A stretch of DNA of 64,000 nucleotides from Rhodanobacter sp. C06 (GTDB lineage: Bacteria > Pseudomonadota > Gammaproteobacteria > Xanthomonadales > Rhodanobacteraceae), in the NCBI RefSeq assembly GCF_002001105.1, contig NZ_MUNP01000028.1, positions 1 through 64,000 on the forward strand, read 5' to 3'. The position numbers were made by a program, and so were the translations under genes. Positions 36,443 to 45,115 of the stretch are shown here, one piece after another (position 1 is the stretch's first letter; every line of letters starts with the position of its first letter). The notes beneath the pieces were generated by a model. That model was given only the letters and a program-made list of their open reading frames with translations. It did not search any database and was not told the origin of the DNA.

Positions 36443-37669
36443 ATGCCATCCCCTCACCGCATCGCCCTGCTCTTCAACGCGAACAAGGTCTACGACCGTC
36501 ACGTCCTCACGGGCATCGGGCAATACCTGACGTCCACGCGCGTCGAGTGGGACCTGTTCATGGAAGAGGATTTCCGCTGCCGTACCGTGGGCATCCACCA
36601 CTGGCGCGGCGACGGCATCATCGCGGACTTCGACGACCCCATCGTGGGCGAGACGCTGTGCGGCCTGCCCTTGCCGGTGGTCGCGGTGGGCGGCTCCTAC
36701 GCCGACCCGGCGAACTATCCGGAAGGCATTCCCTACGTGGCCACGGACAACGCCAAGCTCGTTCGCCTGGCCTACGATCACCTCATCGACCAGGGGCTGC
36801 AGCGCTTCGCCTTCTACGGCCTGCCGCCCACGCCGAGCAACCGCTGGGCGCTTGAACGCGAGCAGGCGTTCCTCGGCATGACCCGCGTGGACAACCTCGA
36901 AGGCCAGGTGTTCCGCGGCTCGCCCACCAGTGCGGGCGGTTGGGGCATCGCCCAGGAAGCGATCGCGGACTGGGTGCGTTCGCTGCCCAAGCCCATCGGC
37001 ATCATCGCGGTCACCGACGCGCGCGCGCGCCACCTGCTGCAGGCCTGCATCGTGGCCGACGTGCCCGTGCCGGCCGAGATCGCGGTGGTGGGCATCGACA
37101 ACGATCCCATCGCGCAACTGCTCAGCCGCATCCCGCTGACGTCGGTGATCCAGGGCGCCGAGGAAATGGGCCATACCGCCGCCCGGCTGCTGCACCAGAT
37201 GCTGCACGGCGGACGGCTGGCCGAGCAGCGCATCGTCGTGCCGCCCAAGGGCATCAACGTGCAGGCAAGCAGCCGGCACGAACCGATGAACAACCAGTAC
37301 GTGATGCGGGCACTGCACTACATCCGCCAATACGCCTGCCTCGGCATCAAGACCGACCAGGTCGCCGACTATGTCGGTGTGTCGCGCACCCTGCTGGAGG
37401 AGCACTTCAAGCGCGAACTCAAGCTGACCGTCCACCAGGCCATCCTGCGCCACAAGCTGCAGACCGCGCGGCGGATGCTGGTCGACTCCGCCGTGCCGCT
37501 GGCCGACGTGGCCGTGCGCAGCGGCTTTACTTCGCTGCAGTACATGTATGCGGTATTTCGCCGCGAGCTCGGCTGCACGCCGCGCCAGTACGCCGAAGGG
37601 CTGCAAGGCGGCGAAGGAGCTCCCGACGATGTGGAGGGGCTGGCCGTGGTGGACGACACGGCACCGTAA
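36443..37669 (+). CDS. xylR: Xylose operon regulator XylR
   Basis: This 408-aa activator has a LacI/periplasmic-binding-like sensor domain (about 5-275), with ALLFNANKVYDRHVLTGIG and IIAVTDARARHLLQAC closely resembling E. coli XylR. A C-terminal AraC-type double HTH follows (about 290-390; DYVGVSRTLLEEHFKREL and VAVRSGFTSLQYMYAVFRRELGCTPRQY). It should activate xylose genes when xylose is bound. The ATG at 36443 is chosen by alignment with that start. An in-frame ATG at 36416 is the alternative. Confidence 0.94.
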   Translation: MPSPHRIALLFNANKVYDRHVLTGIGQYLTSTRVEWDLFMEEDFRCRTVGIHHWRGDGIIADFDDPIVGETLCGLPLPVVAVGGSYADPANYPEGIPYVATDNAKLVRLAYDHLIDQGLQRFAFYGLPPTPSNRWALEREQAFLGMTRVDNLEGQVFRGSPTSAGGWGIAQEAIADWVRSLPKPIGIIAVTDARARHLLQACIVADVPVPAEIAVVGIDNDPIAQLLSRIPLTSVIQGAEEMGHTAARLLHQMLHGGRLAEQRIVVPPKGINVQASSRHEPMNNQYVMRALHYIRQYACLGIKTDQVADYVGVSRTLLEEHFKRELKLTVHQAILRHKLQTARRMLVDSAVPLADVAVRSGFTSLQYMYAVFRRELGCTPRQYAEGLQGGEGAPDDVEGLAVVDDTAP

Positions 37670-37781
37670 CAAGCACCACCCGGGTGCCTGGGTGGCACGC
37701 GCCCGTCGCACCTGCGGAGCATTCGCCTCCCGCAGACGCTGGCATGCCGTGCCGCCACCTGGTTCGACGCGACCCGATGAA

Positions 37782-37824
37782 CAAAAAAGCATCGGCACGT
37801 GCGGGGGTGACGCATGTGCCGATG
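37782..37824 (-). terminator. Orphan leftward intrinsic terminator
   Basis: A 14-bp stem with one G-U pair (37790-37803 with 37811-37824, loop GGGGTGA on the plus strand) is followed on the minus strand by C and six Ts. No minus-strand gene precedes it for several kilobases. It may end a small RNA starting near 37850-37990. Confidence 0.7.
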
Positions 37825-37951
37825 GGAACCGGCGTGCGCGGGGAGGACGCACAAACCGACGAAAACACTGACATGGCGTGTCGAACCGATTGCAGCGGAC
37901 GTCGTGGAAGCCCGCTTGCTTGAGCGGATCGTGAAATGGCGTCGCCGAGGC

Positions 37952-37990
37952 GACAATTGCGAAATCAGCAGCAGACGCTAACGTTTCTTC
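37952..37990 (+). promoter_or_regulatory. Shared 39-bp upstream motif, fucosidase operon copy
   Basis: GACAATTGCGAAATCA, an 8-bp variable spacer, then CGCTAACGTTTCT-T-C. It is identical at 32 of 39 positions to 56752-56790. It lies 76 bp before the GH29 ATG. TTGCGA and TAACGT, 16 bp apart in both copies, could be the promoter core, or the whole may be an operator. Confidence 0.6.
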
Positions 37991-38066
37991 GTATGCGTTC
38001 GCACATCCGGCCTCGCTGGCGTGTGCTTGCTGCTAGCGTCTGACGACCCCTTCGCCAAGACATTCC

Positions 38067-39734
38067 ATGTCGCTCTTCCCGCACGCCAGGTTTCCACGCA
38101 GACTGCATCCTGCCCTGCTTCGCGGATGCCTGCTGTCCGCATGCGTCGTGGCGGGCTCGGCGGCATGGGCCGCACAGCCAGACAGCCAATCCGACGCTCC
38201 CACTGCGAAGACACTCAGACCGGCGCAGATGGATCAGGCCTGGCAGCGCGCCACGGCGCGCTACGCACCCGAGCGCAAGGCACTGCTGGCCGAAGTCGCG
38301 CAAGGCGATGCCATCGGGCCGTTCTGCCCCGACTGGATCTCCCTCGCGCAATACCGGGCACCGACCTGGTTCGGTGCCGCGAAGTTCGGCATCTTCATCC
38401 ACTGGGGCGTCTACGCCGTGCCGGCGTTCGCGAACGAGTGGTACCCGCGCAACATGTACGACGGCACGACACGCGAGCACGCCCACCAGCTCGACACCCT
38501 TGGCCCATTGACGCACCGCGGCTACAAGGATTTCATCGCCGGCTTCAAGGCACGGCACTGGGATCCCGCGGCGTGGGCCCGATTGTTCAAGCAGGCCGGC
38601 GCGCGCTATGTCGTGCAGGTGGCCGAGCATTCGGACGGCTTCGCCATGTACGACTCGCGGCTGTCGCGCTGGACTGCCGCGCTGATGGGGCCGAAGCGCG
38701 ACGTGGTGGCGGCGCTGGAACGAGCCGTGCGTGCCGAAGGCCTGCGCTTTGGTCTGTCCTCGCATCGCGCCGAACACGACTGGTTCTTCGACCACGGCCG
38801 CGAGCTCGCCTCCGACGTGAACGATCCAGCCGATGCCGACTTCTACGGCCCCGCCGTGCCGCACTTCGCGCAGGATGGCGACCAGGACCTGCAACAGGAC
38901 TGGACCTACGTCTCGCCCACTTACGTGGACGACTGGCTGGCACGCACGGCAGAACTGGAAGCCTATTACCGGCCCGATCTGATCTACCTCGACTGGTGGG
39001 TGGGCCACCCTGCATTCCGCGGCGCGCTAGCCGAGTTCCTCGCCTACTACTACAACCGCGGTGCGCAACGCGACGGCGTGGTGCTCAACTACAAGTTGCA
39101 TGCGCTGCCCGCCGGGAGTGCGGTCCTCGACGTGGAGCGCGGCCAGCTGGGCGATATCCGCCCCACGCCGTGGCAGACCGACACCACCATCAGCAACGGC
39201 TCATGGGGCTACGTGGAGCACGACATCTACCGTTCGGCCACCTCGATCATCCAGCTGCTGGCCGACGTGGTGAGCAAGAACGGCAACCTGTTGCTGGATG
39301 TCGGTCCGCGACCGGACGGAACCATCGTGCCGCAGGAACAGGCCGTGCTGCTGGAAATCGGCCGATGGCTGGCTACCAATGGAGCGGCGATCTACGGCAG
39401 CCATCCGTGGCGCGTGTCCGGTGAAGGCCCCACCGCGCCGACCACCGGCGCCTTCAAGGAACAACTGGCCAGGCCCTGGACCACCGACGATTTCCGCTTC
39501 ACCCGCAACAAGGACCTGCTGTACGCCATCGAGTTCGGCTGGCCAGCCGACGGCACGACCGTCATCCGCAGCATCAAGCCGGCCGACCGCGTGCGGGACG
39601 TGCGCCTGCTGGGTTCGTCCACGCCGGTGCACTGGGAAAACACCGGGCAAGGACTGGTGCTCCATGTCGGTTCGCGTCCCGCCGGCCCCGCAGCCTTCGT
39701 CTACGCCATTCGCACCGCGACGGATACGCCATGA
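38067..39734 (+). CDS. Secreted GH29 alpha-L-fucosidase
   Basis: This 555-aa protein has a signal peptide (LLSACVVAGSAAWA, about 20-36) and the GH29 features FGIFIHWGVYAVPAFANEWYPRNMY and the nucleophile Asp in DLIYLDWW. A C-terminal beta-sandwich follows. It removes terminal fucose, and fucosylated xyloglucan side chains are the likely substrate in this setting. Other xyloglucan loci often use GH95 instead. The next gene overlaps it by 4 bp, and the conserved motif lies upstream. Confidence 0.92.
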   Translation: MSLFPHARFPRRLHPALLRGCLLSACVVAGSAAWAAQPDSQSDAPTAKTLRPAQMDQAWQRATARYAPERKALLAEVAQGDAIGPFCPDWISLAQYRAPTWFGAAKFGIFIHWGVYAVPAFANEWYPRNMYDGTTREHAHQLDTLGPLTHRGYKDFIAGFKARHWDPAAWARLFKQAGARYVVQVAEHSDGFAMYDSRLSRWTAALMGPKRDVVAALERAVRAEGLRFGLSSHRAEHDWFFDHGRELASDVNDPADADFYGPAVPHFAQDGDQDLQQDWTYVSPTYVDDWLARTAELEAYYRPDLIYLDWWVGHPAFRGALAEFLAYYYNRGAQRDGVVLNYKLHALPAGSAVLDVERGQLGDIRPTPWQTDTTISNGSWGYVEHDIYRSATSIIQLLADVVSKNGNLLLDVGPRPDGTIVPQEQAVLLEIGRWLATNGAAIYGSHPWRVSGEGPTAPTTGAFKEQLARPWTTDDFRFTRNKDLLYAIEFGWPADGTTVIRSIKPADRVRDVRLLGSSTPVHWENTGQGLVLHVGSRPAGPAAFVYAIRTATDTP

Positions 39735-41425
39735 AGAAACCCACCAACCACCTCGACGCGGCAAGCGATGGCACGCTTCCGACCACCGCCGTCGCGCCGA
39801 ACCTTGCGCGCAGAAATCTGTTCAAGGCCATGGCGACGGGCGCGATCGCCGCACCACTGGCCCGGATGGCGAAGGCCGATCCCGGCCAGCGATGCGCCGA
39901 CTCCGGTCCGCACTGGGACAAAGGCATCGAGGGCCAGCGCATGGCCGTTCTCGGCGACGGCAGTTACCGCAATCCCATCGTGTCCGGCGATCACCCCGAT
40001 CCTGCCGTGCTCAAGGACGGCGACGATTACTACATGACGTTCACGCCCTTCACTGCTTCACCGGGGCTGGCGATCTGGCACTCGACCGACCTGGTCGGCT
40101 GGACGCCGATCGCGACCGCCCTGTGCAAGCCGATGGGCAACGTCTTCGCGGTCAACCTCTGCAAGCACGGCAACCGTTACTACATCTACCTGCCGGCGCA
40201 ACGGCCCGGCGGCGACTGGTCCATCTTCGTGATTGCGGCGGAACGCATCACCGGCCCATGGAGCGAGCCGGTCGACCTCGGCATCCCAGGCTGCATCGAC
40301 CCCGCGCATGTGGTCGGCGAGGACGGCAGGCGCTATCTGTTCGTCAACGGCATCCGCATGATCCGCCTGCGCGACGACGGCCTGGCCACCGACGGAAAAC
40401 TCGTGCATGCCTACACGCCATGGCAATATCCGCAGGACTGGATCGTCGAGGACTTCGCGCCGGAAGGCCCAAAGCTGTTGCGGCGAAACGAGTGGTTCTA
40501 CCTGGTCAGCGCCGTGGGCGGCACAGCTGGGCCGCCCACCAGCCACATGGTGATCGTGGCGCGCTCGCGCTCGGTGCATGGGCCGTGGGAGAACTGCCCG
40601 CACAACCCCATCGTGCGTACGCAGTCGGCCGCCGAACCGTGGTGGTCGCGCGGGCATGCCACCTTCGTCGAGGGGCCGGCCGGCGACTGGTGGATGGTCT
40701 ACCACGGCTACGAGAACGGCTTTCGCACGCTGGGCCGCCAGACCCTCCTGGAACCGATGGCATGGACGGCGGACGGCTGGCCGGTGGCCACCGGAGGCGA
40801 TCTGTCGCGACCTCTGCGCAAACCCTCGGGCGGCAAGGCAAGCCCGGCCGGCTTCGCGCTGTCGGACGACTTTTCCAGCGACAAGTTCGGCACCCAGTGG
40901 TCCTTCCACGATCCGCGCCCGGACGAAATGCGGCGGGTCCGCCGTGCCGGCGGCGGCATGGAGCTGGCCGGTGCTGGCACGTCGCCGGCGGACAGCTCGC
41001 CGATGGTCTGCGGCGTGGGCGACCGTGCCTACGTGGCGGAGCTCACACTGGAGCCTTCCGCCGATGCAGAGGCGGGACTGCTGCTGTTCTACAACCACAA
41101 GGCCTTCGTGGGCGTCGGCTTCACGCCGGACACGATCAAGACCTTCGAATACGCGCAGGAGCTGGACTGGGCCCGCATCCAGCGGCCGAACCGCCGCGTG
41201 CGCGTGCGCCTCACCAACGACCACAACGTGGTGACGTTCGAGTACTCGCACGACGACGGCCGCAGCTGGCAATTGCACACCTTGCGCATGGAAGTATCCG
41301 GCATCCACCACAACGTGTTCGGCGATTTCCTGAGCCTGAAGCTCGGCATCTACTGCGCCGGCAAGGGGACGGCACGGTTGGGCGACTTCAGCTACCGCGC
41401 GATCGATGGCAATCCGCTGGCATGA
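39731..41425 (+). CDS. Tat-exported GH43 glycoside hydrolase
   Basis: This 564-aa five-bladed GH43 hydrolase has the catalytic acids visible: base Asp in DHPDPAVLKDGDDYY, modulator Asp in GCIDPAHV, and acid Glu in FAPEGPKLL. A C-terminal concanavalin-like domain (about 370-560) resembles that of beta-xylosidases. A twin-arginine signal is present (RRNLFKAMATG, residues 27-37). It should act on xylosyl or arabinosyl decorations. Its ATG overlaps the fucosidase stop (ATGA). It converges on the GntR gene. Confidence 0.9.
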   Translation: MKKPTNHLDAASDGTLPTTAVAPNLARRNLFKAMATGAIAAPLARMAKADPGQRCADSGPHWDKGIEGQRMAVLGDGSYRNPIVSGDHPDPAVLKDGDDYYMTFTPFTASPGLAIWHSTDLVGWTPIATALCKPMGNVFAVNLCKHGNRYYIYLPAQRPGGDWSIFVIAAERITGPWSEPVDLGIPGCIDPAHVVGEDGRRYLFVNGIRMIRLRDDGLATDGKLVHAYTPWQYPQDWIVEDFAPEGPKLLRRNEWFYLVSAVGGTAGPPTSHMVIVARSRSVHGPWENCPHNPIVRTQSAAEPWWSRGHATFVEGPAGDWWMVYHGYENGFRTLGRQTLLEPMAWTADGWPVATGGDLSRPLRKPSGGKASPAGFALSDDFSSDKFGTQWSFHDPRPDEMRRVRRAGGGMELAGAGTSPADSSPMVCGVGDRAYVAELTLEPSADAEAGLLLFYNHKAFVGVGFTPDTIKTFEYAQELDWARIQRPNRRVRVRLTNDHNVVTFEYSHDDGRSWQLHTLRMEVSGIHHNVFGDFLSLKLGIYCAGKGTARLGDFSYRAIDGNPLA

Positions 41426-41506
41426 GCCGCGCAGCGCGACTCGCGCACCAGCGGCGAGCACGAACGGGCCGGTATGCGGCGTACCGCCCGACCCGCTCAT
41501 GCCGCT

Positions 41507-42169
41507 TCAGCCGCGCGGCTCGGCCAGCATCTCCTGCATCGCCCGGCGCGCCGCTTCCGGCTGGCGACGACGGATCGCGCCCAGCAGCTTCCGGCGCCGC
41601 GGCAGCGCAAGCCGGACATCGCCGGCGGTGTGCACGGCGGATGCGCGGCAAGCGGACAGCGCGTTCCCGATCACCGCGAACATGGAGATCATCAGTTCGT
41701 TGCCGGTGGCGTGCAGCACGGCCTCGTGGAAGGCCAGGTCCGCGCTGGCCATGGTGGCAGGATCGGCCGCCGCGGCCATCGCATCGCATGCGGCCTCGAT
41801 GCGTCTCAGCTGTTCGTCGCCGTGCCGCTGCGCGGCGGCGACAGCGGCGGCGAGTTCGATGGCCTCACGCATCTCCAGCAGCTTCTCGACGAAATCCCCT
41901 GCGGGCAGCAAGGCACAGCGCCAGGCCAGCACGTCGGCGTCGAACTGATTCCAGCGCCTGGCGTCGCGCACGCGGGCACCGGTCCGCTGGCGCGATTCGA
42001 TCAGGCCCTTGGCCGACAGCACCTTCATCGCCTCGCGCAGCACGGTGCGACTCACCTTCATGCGCCCGGCCAGCACCTCTTCGCGCGGCAGGTGGCCGCC
42101 GACGACCAGACGCCCCAACTCCTGTACCACCTGTTCGTGCAGGTTGCGCACAACGATCGGCCCGATCAT
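41507..42169 (-). CDS. GntR-family (FadR subgroup) transcriptional regulator
   Basis: This 220-aa protein has an N-terminal winged HTH (about 5-70; LPREEVLAGRMKVSRTVLREAMKVLSAKGLIESRQRTG) and an all-helical FCD effector domain (DLAFHEAVLHATGN). FCD regulators usually sense organic acids or sugars. The ATG at 42169 is chosen over a GTG at 42232. It is the last gene of the receptor/hydrolase operon, 90 bp after GH31, so it probably controls this locus. Confidence 0.9.
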   Translation of the reverse strand: MIGPIVVRNLHEQVVQELGRLVVGGHLPREEVLAGRMKVSRTVLREAMKVLSAKGLIESRQRTGARVRDARRWNQFDADVLAWRCALLPAGDFVEKLLEMREAIELAAAVAAAQRHGDEQLRRIEAACDAMAAAADPATMASADLAFHEAVLHATGNELMISMFAVIGNALSACRASAVHTAGDVRLALPRRRKLLGAIRRRQPEAARRAMQEMLAEPRG

Positions 42170-42259
42170 GGCGCCACCGCCAGGGTTGCCGGGTCGGGGG
42201 CGGTGGGTGGTAGGTGCGTCATCGGTCCGCACCCGTCAGGCAACGGACGCATGCATGGC

Positions 42260-45115
42260 TCACAGCCGCACCTTCCGCTCGCCGCCGTCGTAATCCATGC
42301 GCACGTCGTGGCCGGCACCGGCGGCATACGGGTCTGGATGTGTCGCGCCGACGCGACGCACGATGAACTCGCGCCTGACCGGCGCACCGTTGCCGTCACC
42401 CTCGCGCTTGCCGAGGGTCAGCACGCCGGTGGCGTCGTCGTAGTCCAGCGGGATACGCGAGTAGTGGCCGTGCTCGTAGCCGTAATCGATGCCGTCATCC
42501 TCGTAAAGCGAGAAGTGGCCGTTGGCGCCGGCGTAGACCAGCACGGTGATCGGCGCGGCGAGCTTTTCGTTGGTGTACTGCTCCGCCGGTCCGCTGGGCA
42601 CGATGGCGCCGGCGCGCACGAACAGCGGCATGCGCGCTAGCGGCGCCGGTGCCTGCACGGTCTGTCCGCCGGCGTAGCGCTTGCCGGTGTTGAAGTCGTA
42701 CCAGTCGCTGCCGGCCGGCAGGTACACGTCGCGATTGCGCGCCTGGTAGCGCGTCACCGGCGCGACGAGGAAGGCCGGCCCGAACATGTACTCGTCATTG
42801 ATGCTGCGCACCTTGGCGTCGTGCGGGAAGTCCATCGGCAGGCCGCGCATGATGGTGCCGTCGTGCCACCAGGTGTCCGCCGCCAGCGTGTAGATGTACG
42901 GCATCAGCCGGTAGCGCAAGTGGTCGTACCAGGCCAGCGCGTCGTACACCGGCGTTCCGGGCGGCGAGATGTTGTAGATCTCGCGCGGCACGCCCTGGCC
43001 GTGCGAGCGGAAAATCGGACTGAACGCACCGAACTGGAACCAGCGCAGGTTGAGCTCGCGCCACTCCGCGAGGTTCTTCGCGTCCGGCTTCATGTAGCGG
43101 TCTTCGATCGCGTAGCCGCCGATGTCGGTGGTCCAGTTCGGGATGCCCGACAGCGAGAAGTTGATGCCGGCGGAGATCTGGTCGCGCAGGTTGCTCCAGC
43201 GCGCCACCACGTCACCGCTCCAGCTCGCGGCGGCGTTGCGCTGCTGGCCGGCGAAGGCCGAGCGGGTGAGGATGAACACCCGCTTGTCCGGGTAGGACTG
43301 GCGACTGCCCTGGTACACCGCGGTGGTGGTCATCAGCGGGTAGCTGTTGAAGAACGCCGCACCCGGGCCCAGCGCCGTCGGCCCCATCAGCATCTTGCGT
43401 TCGGCGATGCTGGTGTTGGAGTTGATGTCCGGCTCGGTGGCGTCCAGCCACCAGGCATCGACGCCGAGGTCGCCCAGGTTCTCGCGGATCTGCCGCCAGT
43501 AGATCTTCCGTGCCGCGGCCGAGTACGGGTCGTAGAACGAGCTGAGGTAGCCCGGTCCCACCCAGTCCTTGACGCCCTCCTCGATGTTGCGCTGGTAGAT
43601 GTGGCCGCCCGCCGCCAGCTCCTTGTAGTTCTGCGTGGCGGGGTAGAACTTCGGCCACACCGAGATCATGAAGTGCGCGTGCTCGTCGTGCACCTTGGCG
43701 ATCATGCCCTTGGGATCGGGGTAGCGCGTCGCGTCGAACTGGTGCGAGCCCCAGGCGTCGTCCTTCCAGTAGCGCCAGTCCTGCACGATGTTGTCCAGCG
43801 GCAGGCCCAGCCGGCGGTAACGCGCCACGGTGTCCAGCAATTGTTCCTGCGTCTCGTAGTGGTCGCGGCTCTGCCAGTAGCCGTAGGCCCAACGCGGCAG
43901 CATCACCGACTTGCCGGTGACCTCGCGGTAGCCGGCGATCACGTCGTCGAGGTTGTTGCCGGCGATGAAGTAGTAGTCGACCGCGTGTCCCAGCTCGGAG
44001 TACAGCGACAGCTCGCCCTGCTCTGCCGCCGGCAGCGGATCGAGGTGGTCGAGCGCGATGTAGCCGGACTGCGGCGTCCACTCGAGGCGGATGGCGTGCT
44101 TCTCGCCGGGCCTCATCGCCACGGTGAAATCGCGATACCACGGGTTCCAGTTCTGCCGCCAGTCGTCCAGCACGAGCTTGCCGTCGATATAGAGCTTGAA
44201 GTAGCCGCTGGCGTAAAGGCGGAACTTGTGCGTTCCGGCCACGTCGCTGGCCAACGCGCCCTTCCATTCCACCGTCTGGCCCGGGCCGCCGGTGACGCCC
44301 TTTGCGTCGGTCAGCGCAGAGGGCCAGCGCTTCAGGTCGTCGAGGTACTGGTAGTCGACGCCGGCTTCATCGCGGCGCAGCTTCAGCTTGCCGTCCACGG
44401 AGTAGCTGGCGGTGAGGGCGCCGGGCTTGCCGTCGGCATCGAACAGCTTGAGCCCGTGGTCGATCGGCTGGTAGGGACGTGGATCGCCGAACCGGGTGAT
44501 CGAGTTGTTGTCCCACAACACGCCGTAGTTGCGCGAAGACACGACGAACGGAATGCCGATGTCCATGTTGTGCTGGGCCAGTTCGACGTCCTTGCCCTTG
44601 TAGTCCAGCACGCCTTCCTGGTGCTGGCCCAGTCCGTAGAACGCTTCGTCGGATGGCGAGGCGAACTGCTGCCGGATCGCGTAGAACGACTTCCCGTCCA
44701 CCATTACCGGCGTGAAGCTGCGGCCATGCGGCTGCTCGGCCAGGATGGGCTTGCCGTCATGGCCATAGAAGCTGACCGCGCCGTCGCGCAGCGACACGCG
44801 GGCCTCGATCGCCGGCGTGTCGAGGGTCACCGTGCCGTCGTGCTCGCCCACGTTGAAATGACCGTCGCCGCCGGTCTTCAGCGCTATCAGGCTGGGCGGC
44901 AGGTCGAAGCCACCCTTCGGCACCGCGGTAACGTGGATGATGCGGTCGGACACCACTTGCAAGCGCAGCCTTTGCGGCGAACCGTCGAAGCTGATGGCGG
45001 CGCCGTCGGCCAGCCGTTGGACGTGGCTGGCCGGCACTGCCGATGCGGCCCGTGCACCACCGGCGCACAGGCCGAAGGCAAGCAGGCATGCCAAGGACAG
45101 GTGGACACGGCTCAT
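42260..45115 (-). CDS. GH31 alpha-xylosidase-like hydrolase with PA14 insert
   Basis: This 951-aa secreted protein has a signal peptide (LSLACLLAFGLCAGGARA). The GH31 nucleophile Asp is in WWLDATEPD and the acid/base Asp in SGDVVARW. A PA14-like insert lies about residues 225-325 (HKFRLYASGYFKLYIDGKLVLDDWRQ). From memory, a PA14 insertion is the mark of Cellvibrio Xyl31A, an alpha-xylosidase for xyloglucan oligosaccharides, hence the substrate assignment. Alpha-glucosidase activity is the alternative. The ATG overlaps the GH3 stop (ATGA). Confidence 0.9.
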   Translation of the reverse strand: MSRVHLSLACLLAFGLCAGGARAASAVPASHVQRLADGAAISFDGSPQRLRLQVVSDRIIHVTAVPKGGFDLPPSLIALKTGGDGHFNVGEHDGTVTLDTPAIEARVSLRDGAVSFYGHDGKPILAEQPHGRSFTPVMVDGKSFYAIRQQFASPSDEAFYGLGQHQEGVLDYKGKDVELAQHNMDIGIPFVVSSRNYGVLWDNNSITRFGDPRPYQPIDHGLKLFDADGKPGALTASYSVDGKLKLRRDEAGVDYQYLDDLKRWPSALTDAKGVTGGPGQTVEWKGALASDVAGTHKFRLYASGYFKLYIDGKLVLDDWRQNWNPWYRDFTVAMRPGEKHAIRLEWTPQSGYIALDHLDPLPAAEQGELSLYSELGHAVDYYFIAGNNLDDVIAGYREVTGKSVMLPRWAYGYWQSRDHYETQEQLLDTVARYRRLGLPLDNIVQDWRYWKDDAWGSHQFDATRYPDPKGMIAKVHDEHAHFMISVWPKFYPATQNYKELAAGGHIYQRNIEEGVKDWVGPGYLSSFYDPYSAAARKIYWRQIRENLGDLGVDAWWLDATEPDINSNTSIAERKMLMGPTALGPGAAFFNSYPLMTTTAVYQGSRQSYPDKRVFILTRSAFAGQQRNAAASWSGDVVARWSNLRDQISAGINFSLSGIPNWTTDIGGYAIEDRYMKPDAKNLAEWRELNLRWFQFGAFSPIFRSHGQGVPREIYNISPPGTPVYDALAWYDHLRYRLMPYIYTLAADTWWHDGTIMRGLPMDFPHDAKVRSINDEYMFGPAFLVAPVTRYQARNRDVYLPAGSDWYDFNTGKRYAGGQTVQAPAPLARMPLFVRAGAIVPSGPAEQYTNEKLAAPITVLVYAGANGHFSLYEDDGIDYGYEHGHYSRIPLDYDDATGVLTLGKREGDGNGAPVRREFIVRRVGATHPDPYAAGAGHDVRMDYDGGERKVRL

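Larger units (their letters stand above)
37670..38066. other. Gene-free region between xylR and the fucosidase gene
   Basis: No coding frame is convincing in these 397 bp. It contains a leftward intrinsic terminator (37782-37824) with no leftward gene upstream of it, and the conserved upstream motif (37952-37990). A hairpin CCACCC/GGGTGG just after xylR lacks a T-run. Confidence 0.6.

Noticed and set aside
37965-39008. 347-codon minus-strand frame opposite the fucosidase gene, as source of the orphan terminator transcript
   Set aside because: The frame mirrors the fucosidase codons, lacks a ribosome site and has no recognisable protein features.
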